DNA of 47,752 nt from a bacterium (GTDB lineage: Bacteria; Acidobacteriota; HRBIN11; JAKEFK01), in contig JAKEFK010000274.1 of NCBI GenBank assembly GCA_022616075.1, positions 1 through 47,752 of the forward strand, given 5' to 3'. The notes beneath the pieces were generated by a model. That model was not told where the DNA came from. It did no database searches and saw only the letters and a list, made by a program, of their open reading frames with translations. This document shows positions 25,456 through 34,786 of the stretch, one piece after another. The number at the start of each line of letters is the position of its first letter. Position 1 is the stretch's first letter. A program made the translations under genes and the position numbers.

Positions 25456-26874
25456 TTACGGAAATATGCCCAACTCCTGGTAAGCTACTGCGATTTTATT
25501 GATTGCATTGATAAAAGCGGCGGTCCTCAGGTCCATGCAGCCCTTCACGGTCTTTCTTATCTCACGAATCTGGTTGTAAGCCGCTATCATGGTTTCTTCC
25601 AGACCGGAATTTACGAGATCCTCTTCATCTGCTCCTCTGGCAAGTTTGGTTTTCTCGTCTTCAGCAATTCTTGTTCCGGTCGTTCTTTCAATCGCACCTA
25701 AAAGTTTCTGCGCAGCCATTTCGTCGAAACGTTTTCCCATGCGGCCAAAGCGGACATGTGCTATGTTTTTTAACCATTCAAAGTAGGAAACGGTTACGCC
25801 ACCCGCATTCAAGTAAATATCCGGAACAATCATCACATTCTTTTCCAAAAGAATTTTGTCGGCTTCAAATGTCGTTGGACCGTTCGCGCCTTCCGCAATG
25901 ATTTTTGCCTGAATGCGCCCAGCGTTCGCGTGGGTGATCTGATTTTCCAGCGCTGCGGGAATCAGGATATCGCAAGGCAGCTCCAGCGCCTGCTTCGTTT
26001 CTACAATATTCGTAGCGCCTGGAAAATTCAGAATGCTACCAGTCTCGCGGCGGTGTTGGATTACCTTTTCGAGATCAAGCCCTTTTTCATCGTAGATCGC
26101 GCCTTCGTATTCGGCCAGAGCGATCAGTTTTGCGCCAGCTTCCTGGAAGAATTTTGCCGCGTAGTATCCTACGTTTCCTAGTCCTTGAACGATCAAGCGT
26201 TTCCCTTTCAGGCCGGGTTCAAGACCGAGCTTTGCCATATCTTCCTTGATGGAACAGGCTTCTTTAATGCCGAAGTAGATACCGCGTCCCGTGGCTTCCT
26301 TTCGTCCACGAATCCCGCCTTGAGTTACAGGCTTTCCTGTAACACAACCGAGGGCGTCGATCTGGCCGGGGTGATAAGCCATGTAGGTATCCGCTATCCA
26401 AGCCATTTCCCTTGGCCCGGTTCCATAATCAGGTGCGGGAACATCCACTCCCGGCCCGATGAAGTGTTTCTTGATCAGTTCAGCGGTGTAGCGACGTGTG
26501 ATTCGCTCCAGCTGTTCCACGCTGTACTTTTTGGGGTTTATCCGAATCGCGCCTTTGGCTCCACCAAACGGCACATCGACAATGGCGCACTTATAGGTCA
26601 TCAATGTTGCGAGGGCTTTCACTTCATCTTCGTCAGCTTCTTCTGCAAAACGAATCCCGCCTTTCACCGGCAACTTATGATGACTGTGTTCGACCCGCCA
26701 TGCATAAACAACGTCGTATCCATTCTCAGTGCGCACTGGAAATTTGAAATGATAGATGCCGTTACAAATCTTGATTTGATCCAACAGCCCTTCGGGATGG
26801 TTTAAGAGCCGTGCCGCATTCTCGAAATATTGATCCACAGTGGAAAGAAAGGATGATCCTGCCGATTCAGACAT
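25456..26874 (-). CDS. gdhA: Glutamate dehydrogenase
   Basis: 472 residues. Catalyses reversible oxidative deamination of glutamate to 2-oxoglutarate with NAD(P). The catalytic Lys region is [14 protein letters not shown], the glutamate-site Lys is in PVKGGIRF, and the Rossmann loop [12 protein letters not shown] is intact; [12 protein letters not shown] is the conserved late segment. The start MSESAGSS is fixed by AGGAGG five bases upstream; ten in-frame codons before it are untranslated. The branch (NAD, NADP or dual) cannot be decided from the loop with confidence. The gene stands alone between palindromic elements. Confidence 0.93.
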   Translation of the reverse strand: MSESAGSSFLSTVDQYFENAARLLNHPEGLLDQIKICNGIYHFKFPVRTENGYDVVYAWRVEHSHHKLPVKGGIRFAEEADEDEVKALATLMTYKCAIVDVPFGGAKGAIRINPKKYSVEQLERITRRYTAELIKKHFIGPGVDVPAPDYGTGPREMAWIADTYMAYHPGQIDALGCVTGKPVTQGGIRGRKEATGRGIYFGIKEACSIKEDMAKLGLEPGLKGKRLIVQGLGNVGYYAAKFFQEAGAKLIALAEYEGAIYDEKGLDLEKVIQHRRETGSILNFPGATNIVETKQALELPCDILIPAALENQITHANAGRIQAKIIAEGANGPTTFEADKILLEKNVMIVPDIYLNAGGVTVSYFEWLKNIAHVRFGRMGKRFDEMAAQKLLGAIERTTGTRIAEDEKTKLARGADEEDLVNSGLEETMIAAYNQIREIRKTVKGCMDLRTAAFINAINKIAVAYQELGIFP

Positions 26875-26906
26875 GAAAGCCCTCCTGTGTTCATCATACA
26901 ACAATG

Positions 26907-26997
26907 AATCGTGGATCGTAATCGTAAATCGATTTTCGAGAAAGGATCACGATCAGATCAACGATCACGATAACGATAACGATCACGATCCACGATT
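26907..26997. repeat. Palindromic element with 13-bp perfect ends (GATC/ACGAT-rich)
   Basis: AATCGTGGATCGT (26907-26919) and its exact complement (26985-26997) enclose a run of CGATCACGATAACGATAACG words. It lies between the divergent glutamate dehydrogenase and a membrane-protein gene. The short internal units are not a CRISPR. Confidence 0.8.
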
Positions 26998-27022
26998 ATT
27001 CTTATGATAGGATTAGATTCAA

Positions 27023-27430
27023 ATGAAAGAGCCTTGGAAAGGGGTAGGGGGCACGCAAGGTGGCCTGAAACATTTCATCATTGGAATGATCATCCTAATT
27101 ATTGGTGGATACTTGATACTGAATCAGGTGACGGTTCATTCCGGCTTTTGGAGTTTCTTTGCCTTTCGTAGCTTTGGAATTGCATTGCTGCCGTTTCTAT
27201 TTGGGATTGGTTTTTTGTTCTACAACGGCAAGTCGATTACCGGATGGTTCCTGACGATCGCTGGTTTTTTAATTATTCTGGCCGGGATTATTTCGAATCT
27301 CAGTATTTATTTCCGTCCGGCCAGTTTGTTCGACACACTGATTATGTTTGTGCTATTTGTCGGTGGAGCGGCTCTCGTCTTCCGGTCGCTGCAGGCAATT
27401 CCTGGCGACCGCGAGGAACGCTCTTCCTAA
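27023..27430 (+). CDS. Small four-helix membrane protein, unknown
   Basis: 135 residues with four hydrophobic segments starting at residue ~17 and a short hydrophilic tail (IPGDREERSS). The pattern of a GxxILIIGGYLIL first helix is reminiscent of LiaI/LiaF-type or DUF5668-like envelope proteins but I cannot assign it. It overlaps the end of the convergent gene by four bases. The coding call rests on the clean membrane topology. Confidence 0.6.
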   Translation: MKEPWKGVGGTQGGLKHFIIGMIILIIGGYLILNQVTVHSGFWSFFAFRSFGIALLPFLFGIGFLFYNGKSITGWFLTIAGFLIILAGIISNLSIYFRPASLFDTLIMFVLFVGGAALVFRSLQAIPGDREERSS

Positions 27431-28215
27431 TCCAACAATTTCAGTTCGCTTCCAAAGAACACAGGGTCCGCTGCATCCATCACAGCGAGTGGTTCAAATC
27501 GAATATTCGCTTTTCCGTCCGATTTCTTTTTTAGCTGTGACAGCTTAATTTTCCCAAAATCCTTCCATTCCACCCAGCTCCAATCGCCTTTGGTTTGGTC
27601 CTCCAGCGTATACTCCCAGCGGTCCATCAATCCGTTTTCTTTGTTGATGTGCGCCCAGTACTGATCGCCCGGTGTTTCTCCGACTTTTGAAAAACTGAGA
27701 TGCAGGATTTCGTGTCCTTCTTTTTCTCCTTCGTGTTTGATCGTAACGCCGGCATCGAGCGTTTTTAAAGGCATGATCAGCCAGTAGGTATCATTGATCC
27801 AGCGGCTATAAGCCCATTCAAGAGACTTCTTCAATTCTTCCCCTTCGAGCTTCTGGTTATCGGTCCAGGCCTGTCCTTCCTTTGTTCGCAAATCCACCCA
27901 GGCCACCATGAGCTTCCCATCTTTGTTTTTGCCTTCAACATGGTCGCGTGCATTCTTGCGGTCCCACAGATGTTTCACCGCGCGCGCAGGTTGTCCTTGA
28001 GGTTCCACCTGAAAATTGAAACGAATCGCACTGACCTGTTTCCATGAGTCGAGTCCACCCATCGCCTGAATCGTTTTTTCAGCAAGCGAAACGGCTTTTG
28101 GATCCCGTTCCTGTCCCCATGCCTTCTCGAAATAAAAAAGCATCAGGAACATCACCACTACTAGAATGAAAAATATTGCCCAGTTGAATTTCGGATAGCG
28201 GATATCTTCAATCAT
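27427..28215 (-). CDS. Membrane-anchored LolA-like/DUF6503-like protein
   Basis: 262 residues. An N-terminal hydrophobic helix (WAIFFILVVVMFLMLFYF) ends before a periplasmic domain that begins SLAEKTIQAMGGLDSWKQV, an opening seen in LolA/LppX-like or DUF6503-type outer-membrane lipoprotein-sorting proteins, and continues with many beta strands and Trp residues. The start MIEDIRYPK is chosen because AAAAGGAG sits eight bases upstream; the longer frame would read through a GC-rich repeat. A role in binding or passing hydrophobic molecules is inferred from the fold only. Confidence 0.65.
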   Translation of the reverse strand: MIEDIRYPKFNWAIFFILVVVMFLMLFYFEKAWGQERDPKAVSLAEKTIQAMGGLDSWKQVSAIRFNFQVEPQGQPARAVKHLWDRKNARDHVEGKNKDGKLMVAWVDLRTKEGQAWTDNQKLEGEELKKSLEWAYSRWINDTYWLIMPLKTLDAGVTIKHEGEKEGHEILHLSFSKVGETPGDQYWAHINKENGLMDRWEYTLEDQTKGDWSWVEWKDFGKIKLSQLKKKSDGKANIRFEPLAVMDAADPVFFGSELKLLD

Positions 28216-28234
28216 GAGTCTACTCCTTTTTTCA

Positions 28235-28849
28235 TTATTCGGAGGGCAGGCGTCCCTGCCTGCCAGGCGGGCGCGGAGGCCTGCCGTCCGAATCAAGCAT
28301 TAAATCCAACAATGATTTCAATATGCGTCCTGTGACACCCCAGATCATATGCGATTCCCATTGATAAAAATAGACAGGGAGTCTTTGATTATCCACAACT
28401 CGCGTTTCTTCATGGAAAATTCCAGGATCTGTAAAGTGTTCAAAAGGGATTTCCAGGACTTCGCTAACTTCCCATTCATTCGGGCTGAAAGGAATGATTT
28501 CTTTGAGATAACCGACATAGGGAACGACAAGAAAATTGCTGGAAACTGTTCTGATTTCATCGAGGCTACCCAGGATTTCGATATTCGCGGCCGGAATTGC
28601 CAGTTCCTCCTCCACTTCACGCAGCGCAGTGTTCAGCAGATCGGAGTCCGTTTCCTCCATGACTCCACCCGGAAAACAGATTTCACCGCGATGTGTCGCC
28701 ACATGATCCGTGCGTTTCGTGAAAATAATGCAGGGTGTTCCGCCTTTGTCAAAGAAAGGAATCAAAACGGCTGCGCGGGTTCTGCTGGAAGATCCGATCC
28801 GTGTTGGCGTCATACGCGTGAGCCGTTCTCTGAGCTGTTGTCGTAACAT
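28235..28849 (-). CDS. NUDIX hydrolase, CoA pyrophosphatase type
   Basis: 204 residues. The full NUDIX box is present, GGVMEETDSDLLNTALREVE then EEL, preceded by the CoA-family-like segment THRGEICFPGG. It should hydrolyse CoA or a related nucleoside diphosphate-linked compound to the 4'-phosphopantetheine or similar. The last ~18 residues (DGRPPRPPGRQGRL and on) are encoded by a GC-rich palindromic repeat, so the tail is not native. The start at 28849 lies only 16 bases from the divergent queG start, so the promoters must overlap the coding ends; a later Met is possible. Confidence 0.88.
   Translation of the reverse strand: MLRQQLRERLTRMTPTRIGSSSRTRAAVLIPFFDKGGTPCIIFTKRTDHVATHRGEICFPGGVMEETDSDLLNTALREVEEELAIPAANIEILGSLDEIRTVSSNFLVVPYVGYLKEIIPFSPNEWEVSEVLEIPFEHFTDPGIFHEETRVVDNQRLPVYFYQWESHMIWGVTGRILKSLLDLMLDSDGRPPRPPGRQGRLPSE
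28237..28293. repeat. GC-rich palindrome inside the NUDIX 3' end
   Basis: ATTCGGAGGGCAGG (28237-28250) and CCTGCCGTCCGAAT (28280-28293) are inverted with one mismatch; the middle holds further CAGGCG/CGCCTG words. It encodes the end of the NUDIX protein and its stop. Confidence 0.75.
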
Positions 28850-28865
28850 GCTTTATATTATGGGT

Positions 28866-29966
28866 ATGAGCGAAACGAAAATCGAGGCGCTGATCAAACA
28901 GGAGGCCATACGGATCGGATTCCATCTCGCAGGCATCTGTTCCGTAGGGGAAGGGGAAACGGTGCCGTTCCTGGAAACCTGGTTGAAGAATAACTTTCAC
29001 GGCGCAATGAAATACATGGAGAACCCAAAACGGGGGTCCCCGCAGGCAGTGCTTCCTTCAATCCGTACTATGGTTGTAGTAGGTCTGAACTATAGATGGC
29101 CTGAAGGCGCTGTTCCGGACCAGGAGGGAATGATCAGCAAATATGCGTGGAGCGGCGACTATCACAGGATCATAAAGCCCATGTTGGCGGAGCTGGCCCG
29201 GTTCATCGATCACGCTTCCCCGGATGCTTCCGCGCGCGCTTATGTGGATACAGGCCCCATCGTTGAAAAGCACTGGGCGCAGAAAGCTGGGCTCGGTTGG
29301 ATCGGCAAGCACACGAACGTGATCAATCAACAGGGCAGTTCCTGGTTTTTCCTGGGAGTTATTCTTACCGGTCTAGCGTTGGAGCCTGATCCACCCGCTG
29401 AAGATCACTGTGGGACCTGCATTCAATGCATCGAAGCCTGTCCCACGGGGGCAATAGTGCAACCTTATATGCTGGATGCGAGGCTTTGCATTTCTTATCT
29501 GACGATCGAGCTGCGGGAATCGATCCCGCGAGAATTGCGTCCTTTGATCGGAAACCGGATTTTCGGTTGTGATGATTGCCAGGATGTGTGCCCATGGAAT
29601 CGCTTTGCGTATGCGGGCGATCCACGCTTCAATCCGAAGCAAGAAGTTCTGACCGCGCGTTTGCGCGATTATCTTCAACTAAGCCCTGAAGAGTTCCGAA
29701 CCAGGTTCGCCCGGACGAATGTGTTGCGGGCGAAATACAGAGGTTTCCTGCGGAATTGTCTGGTTGCTGCGGGAAACGCAAAAAGCTCGGAATTGCGCTG
29801 CGATATTGAGCAGCATTTGAAATCGGATGATGAAATGATCCGTGAGCATGCTGTGTGGGCTCTCGCTCAGTTCGATGATGCGGAATCGCGGGACTGTCTG
29901 CAGGAGCTTCGAACCAAGGAGACTTCTGCAGCCGTGTTGGAGGAGCTCAATCACTGGCTAGGATGA
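28866..29966 (+). CDS. queG: Epoxyqueuosine reductase
   Basis: 366 residues. QueG uses cobalamin and two [4Fe-4S] clusters to reduce epoxyqueuosine to queuosine in tRNA, the last step of the pathway. Two cluster motifs are seen as CGTCIQCIEACPTGAI and GCDDCQDVCPWN, and the HxGAMKYM-like segment HGAMKYMENP is typical of the N-terminal B12-binding domain. A HEAT-like tail (EHAVWALAQF) closes the protein. Either ATG at 28860 or 28866 may be used. It is divergent from the NUDIX gene; its 3' end overlaps the convergent DUF309 gene by 20 bases. Confidence 0.93.
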   Translation: MSETKIEALIKQEAIRIGFHLAGICSVGEGETVPFLETWLKNNFHGAMKYMENPKRGSPQAVLPSIRTMVVVGLNYRWPEGAVPDQEGMISKYAWSGDYHRIIKPMLAELARFIDHASPDASARAYVDTGPIVEKHWAQKAGLGWIGKHTNVINQQGSSWFFLGVILTGLALEPDPPAEDHCGTCIQCIEACPTGAIVQPYMLDARLCISYLTIELRESIPRELRPLIGNRIFGCDDCQDVCPWNRFAYAGDPRFNPKQEVLTARLRDYLQLSPEEFRTRFARTNVLRAKYRGFLRNCLVAAGNAKSSELRCDIEQHLKSDDEMIREHAVWALAQFDDAESRDCLQELRTKETSAAVLEELNHWLG

Positions 29967-30285
29967 TACGTGGGAAATCTGATTCCTGCGAAGTCAAAAA
30001 GTTTTCACAATCTTCGACCAGTTTTTCAACCAGAATTCTTTCCCGCTCCTTGCCGAATCGTCGTAGTGTCGCGAGCGCGCGTGAGCCGACCTGCCTGGCG
30101 CCGGTTCGATTGTTGCGCTGCCAATGGGCCAGAGCAACGGCGCATTGAATCAACCCACGATAAAACTCTTTCTGATCATCCACGCACTCGAGCCATAATT
30201 CTTCCAGGATTTCATGGGATTCAAAAAACTTTCGTTCATTGAAGAGTCGAATGAATTCTGTCAGACGCGGGTCGTGCAAGGTCAC
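29947..30285 (-). CDS. DUF309 family protein
   Basis: 112 residues. The family hallmark is clear: an N-terminal FNERKFFESHEILEELW helix and FYRGLIQCAVALAHWQRNN. Small alpha-helical proteins of this family are of unknown function, with the conserved His-Glu pattern suggesting metal binding or a structural core. The GTG start overlaps the VIT1-like stop as GTGA (four shared bases), a strong translational-coupling sign; a longer frame upstream would lie in the neighbour's coding sequence. Confidence 0.85.
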   Translation of the reverse strand: MTLHDPRLTEFIRLFNERKFFESHEILEELWLECVDDQKEFYRGLIQCAVALAHWQRNNRTGARQVGSRALATLRRFGKERERILVEKLVEDCENFLTSQESDFPRIILASD

Positions 30286-31013
30286 TGCTGTGTCAACCGC
30301 GAGATGAAACTGCCGACAAGATAACCGACCAAGGCTGAAGCCGTTCCAATACCGAGCATTTCCAGACCGCTTTTGAGCCATCCTGATTTTGTGATCCGGG
30401 TTTTAAATGCGCCCAGACAAAATAAGAAGATCAGACTTGCGATGGTGGCGGTCACGAGAGCAGGGTGAGGATTCATAAAAAAATATGGAAGAACGGGAAT
30501 GACGGATCCGATTAAGAAACTCACACCCATGATTGCGCCCACACGAAGTGGGTTCTCACTTGCTTCCTCACCCAGTCCTAATTCTTCCCGGAGCATAAAG
30601 CGAAGCCATAAAGTCTTGTCGGAAGTGATCCGGTTGATCAAAATCGTGATCTCTTCATCGGTAAAGCCGCGCTCTTTGTAGATTTCCCAGATTTCATGCT
30701 TTTCATGTTCCGGATCCTCTTCAATTTCCCTTTTCTCACGCGCGATCTCTTTCTGAAAATATTCCTTTTGTGACTTACTTGAGATATATGCGCCACTGGC
30801 CATAGAAAAGGCTCCAGCCACAATCTCCGCCAGCACTGCAAGCAAAATTACATTTTTGTCGCTGATGGAGCCTGTAACTCCTCCAAGAAAGCCTAACGTA
30901 GTGATGAGACCGTCGTTCGTTCCGAAAATTACTTCGCGAATAGCCCGGCCTTTCGGAGTGTGCCACTCCTCACCATGGTAGTTTTTGAGAAGCGACGGCG
31001 GTTGTTCTTTCAT
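30282..31013 (-). CDS. VIT1/CCC1 family membrane transporter
   Basis: 243 residues. The opening helix region REVIFGTNDGLITTLGFLGGVTGS and AGAFSMASGAYISSKSQKE are the two signature parts of the VIT1/CCC1 family, with a charged cytoplasmic loop (Glu/Lys-rich, ~residues 85-130) that in relatives binds Fe or Mn. About five membrane segments. Members carry Fe2+ or Mn2+ out of the cytoplasm. I use the ATG at 31013, before the consensus N-terminal part. Translationally coupled to DUF309. Confidence 0.9.
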   Translation of the reverse strand: MKEQPPSLLKNYHGEEWHTPKGRAIREVIFGTNDGLITTLGFLGGVTGSISDKNVILLAVLAEIVAGAFSMASGAYISSKSQKEYFQKEIAREKREIEEDPEHEKHEIWEIYKERGFTDEEITILINRITSDKTLWLRFMLREELGLGEEASENPLRVGAIMGVSFLIGSVIPVLPYFFMNPHPALVTATIASLIFLFCLGAFKTRITKSGWLKSGLEMLGIGTASALVGYLVGSFISRLTQQ

Positions 31014-31036
31014 CGTGTAGGAGCACACGCAAAGAT

Positions 31037-31130
31037 TTCCCTTCTTATGAAGGAGGGGATTAAGGGGAGGTTGGATTGCATTGAAAGAATTCCAACCCTC
31101 CCTCTATCCCTCCCTACATAAGGGAGGGAA
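31037..31130. repeat. Palindromic repeat, family E copy 1 (CCCTTCTTATGAAGGAGGGG)
   Basis: Nested stems CCTTCTTATGAAGGAGG, GGGGAGGTTGGA/TCCAACCCTCC and CCCTCCCTACATAAGGGAGGG fold into a multi-arm structure. Copies are at 43264-43349 and 47623-47717. It lies between the divergent VIT1-like and ClC genes. Confidence 0.85.
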
Positions 31131-31209
31131 GTCGTGGTTTGTGCCTCTCCTAATAATCTCAGATTTTCGCATGGAAGCAACGCGTGACTATTGCTAATAT
31201 ATTAGAGGA

Positions 31210-33276
31210 ATGGCGGAAGTAGAATCGGAGAACAAGGAAGGCTTGAAGCCATTCTGGCTTTATCCGCGGTGGCTGGAGAATCGCCCTGCATTGCAAAGCC
31301 GCACACTCCTGTTCATTCTCGCGGCCGTCGTAGGACTGCTCGGTGGGCTTGGAGCTACGCTCTTTAAGGAACTTTCCACACTCGTTCAGCAGCTCTTTCT
31401 CGGTGGTTCCGGTGATCCTGTAGAAGGAGCTTTGCATCTGCCCTGGTATCAAAAACTACTGTTGCCTTTTTCGGGTGGAGTTCTGGCCGGCCTGTTGCTC
31501 TATCTGCTGCCGAAAGAAGCAAAAGGTCATGGTGTTTCGGAAATCATGGAAGCTGTGACCATCCGCAGAGGCATTCTTAATTTCCGCGGCGCAATTGTGC
31601 GTTCCGCATCTTCCTTGATGAGTATCGGCTCCGGCGCATCCATCGGCCGCGAAGGACCGATTGTTCAGATAGCCGCTGCGATGGCTTCCAAAGCAGGCCA
31701 GTTCTTTCGCGTGAGCAAAGAGAATCAGAGCATTCTTGTTGGATGCGGCGTTGCAGCAGGATTGGCGGCAGCTTACAACGTCCCCATCGCGGCGTCCTTC
31801 TTTGTGATGGAAATCATCATCGGCAATTTTGCAATCGATATTTTTGCACCACTCGTCATTTCCTCCGTTGCTTCGACTCTTGTGTATCGAAAAATGTTTG
31901 GAAATGATCCTGTATTCGGCACACCGCATTTCATGATGGTGTCCAACTGGGAGCTCATTGCTTACATTCTGCTGGGAGTCTGCTCAGGGATCGCGGCAGC
32001 GTTTCTCCGGAAAGCACTTTCCTATTCTGACAAGCAATTCAATCGTCTTCCCGGTCCGATTGAATGGAGGCTTGGTGTGGGTGGTCTGCTCGTGGGGGCA
32101 ATCGGAATTCTTTGGCCGCAGGTCTGGGGGAACGGATTTACCGCAATCAACAGCATTTTGAAAAACCAGATGGCGATCGGTTTGATCGCAATTCTGTTCT
32201 TCATGAAATTGTTTGCGACTTCTATCAGCGTGGGTTCAGGAGCATCCGGCGGCGTATTTACGCCCACTCAGTTCATCGGCGCCATGCTGGGCGGCGTTAT
32301 TGGGTATGTGGCGCATCATCTGTTTCCCGGTTATGTTGCCGAACCAAGCGCGTACGCCCTAGTTGGTATGGGATGTTTGATGGCAGGAACCACATACGCG
32401 CCAATCATGGCGATCATGATGATTTTTGAAACCACATTGAACTACGAAATCATTTTACCGCTCATGCTCTCCTGCATCTTAAGCAGCACGATTGCAAAAC
32501 AATTCCATCGTGACTCGATCTACGCTGAAAAACTCCGCATGAAAGGAATCAGTTACGATGCAAGTCTGGAAGAATCTGCGATGCGCATGGTCCGCGTTTC
32601 CGATCTCATGCGGACTGATGTGCCTGTCATTCCTGCAAGCAAGAGATTCAAGGATGTAATCCATGAGGTCCTCAAGTCCCGAAGCAATGTGATTTACGTG
32701 GTCGAAGACACGGGAAAGCTTGTTGGCTCCATCGATATTCATGATTTGAAAGAGTTTTTGACTGAAGAGAGTCTGTACTCGATTGTGTTTGCTCGCGATC
32801 TTGCTATGGAGGTGAACACAGCCATGCCGGAACAATCTCTGGTTGAGGTGATGGATGCCATGTATCTCACGGATTCGGATCAGCTTCCGGTGGTGGAGAA
32901 TGCGACCACCAGGAAATTCCTGGGCGTTATTACAAGACGGGACATCATCGGCGCGTATAGCCGGGAAGTTCTCAAGAAAAAAATGCTAATGGCAAAATTT
33001 GTGACTCGCGAAAAGGAGACGGAAGGAATCGATTATGTCGAGATGCCTACCGGTTACCGAATCGGTAAAGTGCCTTTGAAACAGGAACTCGAAGATCAAA
33101 CCCTGCGCGAAACGAATTTCCGCACGAAATTTGGTCTGCAAGTCCTTGAGGTGCTCCGAAACTCGGGTGACGGCAAACAGGTCCGTTACATCGCTGAGCC
33201 GGGATTGAAGCTCAAGAAAGGTGACGCGCTCATCGTCATTGGAAGCGAGGAAGACATGCAGAAGTACCGTTTGTAG
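31210..33276 (+). CDS. ClC-type chloride channel/transporter with CBS pair and RCK_C domain
   Basis: 688 residues. The ClC membrane domain (about residues 30-430) has the three anion-binding motifs: GSGASIGREGP (with the gating Glu), GSGASGGVFTP and the G-M-G-C late region. The gating Glu suggests Cl-/H+ exchange. After it come two CBS domains (~450-570, VSDLMRTDVPVIP at the start) and a TrkA/RCK C-terminal domain (~600-688, ending GDALIVIGSEEDMQKY). This three-part regulatory layout suggests nucleotide or ion gating. The TAG stop is the first triplet of a GC-rich palindrome. Confidence 0.92.
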   Translation: MAEVESENKEGLKPFWLYPRWLENRPALQSRTLLFILAAVVGLLGGLGATLFKELSTLVQQLFLGGSGDPVEGALHLPWYQKLLLPFSGGVLAGLLLYLLPKEAKGHGVSEIMEAVTIRRGILNFRGAIVRSASSLMSIGSGASIGREGPIVQIAAAMASKAGQFFRVSKENQSILVGCGVAAGLAAAYNVPIAASFFVMEIIIGNFAIDIFAPLVISSVASTLVYRKMFGNDPVFGTPHFMMVSNWELIAYILLGVCSGIAAAFLRKALSYSDKQFNRLPGPIEWRLGVGGLLVGAIGILWPQVWGNGFTAINSILKNQMAIGLIAILFFMKLFATSISVGSGASGGVFTPTQFIGAMLGGVIGYVAHHLFPGYVAEPSAYALVGMGCLMAGTTYAPIMAIMMIFETTLNYEIILPLMLSCILSSTIAKQFHRDSIYAEKLRMKGISYDASLEESAMRMVRVSDLMRTDVPVIPASKRFKDVIHEVLKSRSNVIYVVEDTGKLVGSIDIHDLKEFLTEESLYSIVFARDLAMEVNTAMPEQSLVEVMDAMYLTDSDQLPVVENATTRKFLGVITRRDIIGAYSREVLKKKMLMAKFVTREKETEGIDYVEMPTGYRIGKVPLKQELEDQTLRETNFRTKFGLQVLEVLRNSGDGKQVRYIAEPGLKLKKGDALIVIGSEEDMQKYRL

Positions 33277-33299
33277 GGCGGGACAAGCCCCGCCCCTAC
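33274..33299. repeat. GC-rich hairpin at the ClC stop codon
   Basis: TAGGGCGGG-ACAAG-CCCCGCCCCTA forms a strong stem with no T-run. It contains the ClC stop codon and belongs to the family of intergenic palindromes. It may attenuate transcription into the next gene. Confidence 0.75.
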
Positions 33300-33321
33300 C
33301 AATGATTTATACTTACTGTTT

Positions 33322-33906
33322 ATGGCAAAGCAAAAGAAAGAAAAGAGCATCGAGAAAGCGCCGGTTCAACCAAAACCGGTCCGCAAAGTAACGCTTGAAA
33401 TCAACACAAACAAAGCTGAAGAAAGCATCAAGCAGGCAGTGGAGCGCGTTCAATACTGGTATAAACAGGGAATCATCAATAAAGTCCGTTTGAAATACAA
33501 AGGGAAGGCGATACTTCCTGACATACCACTTTCGTATTTCATGTTGGTTCAGGTGGCCACTTTCTTTCTGACAGGCGTGGTCCGCGCGCTCGCGATCAAT
33601 CTGGGCGCAAAGGTTTTCTTTGAAGTGGAAATGATCAATGATGCAGAAGAGCTTTTGAAAAGAGCGCGTGACCTTTATCTGGATGGTGAATTGGATGAGG
33701 CTGTGCGCCTTCTGGAAGAGGTTATTAGTCTCGATGACCGCTATTCTGAAGCGTTTCTGTATCTGGGAATCATTAACAAAATAAGAGGCGATCGAAGCGC
33801 TGCCTCGAAGCATTTCCTTCAGGCTCAAAAGCTGGATCCTCACGGCAAAGCTGGCAAGGAAGCTGCAAAGAATTTGAAGAAGATGCTGCCAAGCTCGACA
33901 GACTGA
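33322..33906 (+). CDS. DUF4342-like membrane-segment protein fused to TPR repeats
   Basis: 194 residues. The segment at ~residues 45-110 (VRLKYKGKAILPDIPLSYF, then a hydrophobic helix ending VVRALAINLGA) resembles the DUF4342 pattern of a short beta hairpin plus membrane helix. Two TPR motifs follow (~110-190: ARDLYLDGELDEAVRLLEE, then EAFLYLGIINKIRGDRSAA), ending in a Lys-rich tail. A protein scaffold at the membrane face is plausible. It sits four bases before the rRNA methyltransferase start and may be cotranscribed with it. The domain match is from memory. Confidence 0.6.
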   Translation: MAKQKKEKSIEKAPVQPKPVRKVTLEINTNKAEESIKQAVERVQYWYKQGIINKVRLKYKGKAILPDIPLSYFMLVQVATFFLTGVVRALAINLGAKVFFEVEMINDAEELLKRARDLYLDGELDEAVRLLEEVISLDDRYSEAFLYLGIINKIRGDRSAASKHFLQAQKLDPHGKAGKEAAKNLKKMLPSSTD

Positions 33907-33911
33907 CGCGG

Positions 33912-34712
33912 TTGAGAATCCAGGAAGTTCAAACGCTTGATATTCCTGAGTTGAAACCGTATCTGACACTGAGGCGTCCGAACGAACACATTCAACAGGG
34001 AATTTTCGTAGCCGAGGGCGAAAAAGTTGTTCGGCGTTTACTGCAATCCGGTCTCACTGTTGTGTCGCTGTTGCTGACGCGAAAATGGCTCGAGGAATTG
34101 AATACGGAGAATTCGCTGGCTGGAATTGATATTTTCATTGCAGACAAAAGCCTTCTAGAGTCGATCGTTGGATATTCACTACATCAGGGAATCATGGCAG
34201 TCTCCCGCGTTCCTAATGAGCCTGACCTTCACGAGTTGGTTGCGAATGTGCCTCATCCCTTTCTATTTGTTGCGTTGGATGGAATTGTGAGCGCGGAAAA
34301 CGTTGGTGTCATAGTAAGAAACGCCGGCGCTTTCGGAGCGCATGCGATTCTGGCGGATAAGACCAGCAGCAGTCCTTACTTGCGGCGGGCCGTTCGAAAT
34401 TCGATGGGCGCAGTATTCCGGCTGCCTGTTCTGCACGTGAACCTGGCGGAGACACTCCCGAAACTGGCGTGCAATGTGATTGCGGCAACTCCGAACGCTG
34501 ATCGAACATTGCAAGAAGCCGACTTAGCCGGCGATCTATGCGTGGTTCTCGGTAATGAAGGCTCCGGAATCTCGCCTGAAGTCCTGGGGAAATGTGATTT
34601 CCAGATTGCAATTCCCATGTTGAACGACAACGATTCCTTAAATGTTGCAAGCGCATCGGCTGTTTTCTTGTATGAAATCTGTGTTTCGCGAAAGTTACGC
34701 CCGCAGAACTAA
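33912..34712 (+). CDS. SPOUT (TrmH/SpoU) RNA 2'-O-methyltransferase
   Basis: 266 residues. The knotted SPOUT domain has its three motifs: DGIVSAENVGVIVRNAGAFGA (motif 1), VVLGNEGSGISPEVL (motif 2) and IPMLNDNDSLNVASASAV (motif 3). The N-terminal ~90 residues are the substrate-binding domain, typical of enzymes that methylate 23S rRNA or tRNA with SAM. The target base cannot be named. The start is TTG at 33912, five bases after the previous stop. Confidence 0.92.
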   Translation: MRIQEVQTLDIPELKPYLTLRRPNEHIQQGIFVAEGEKVVRRLLQSGLTVVSLLLTRKWLEELNTENSLAGIDIFIADKSLLESIVGYSLHQGIMAVSRVPNEPDLHELVANVPHPFLFVALDGIVSAENVGVIVRNAGAFGAHAILADKTSSSPYLRRAVRNSMGAVFRLPVLHVNLAETLPKLACNVIAATPNADRTLQEADLAGDLCVVLGNEGSGISPEVLGKCDFQIAIPMLNDNDSLNVASASAVFLYEICVSRKLRPQN

Positions 34713-34786
34713 GAAAACGCGGGCGAAACGCCCTTAGTACACATGTTATAATGTCGCCTTTATCAAAGGAGAAAAAGCATTCACCC

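Noticed and set aside
26907-26997. CGATCACGATAACGATAACGATC run as a tandem-repeat regulatory array or CRISPR
   Set aside because: The units are 6 to 12 bases with varied ends and the whole sits inside a palindrome; it fits the intergenic repeat pattern better.
33313-33969. 218-residue open frame opposite the DUF4342/TPR gene
   Set aside because: It mirrors a well-supported plus-strand gene, and Phe/Cys/Leu-rich composition is typical of antisense frames.
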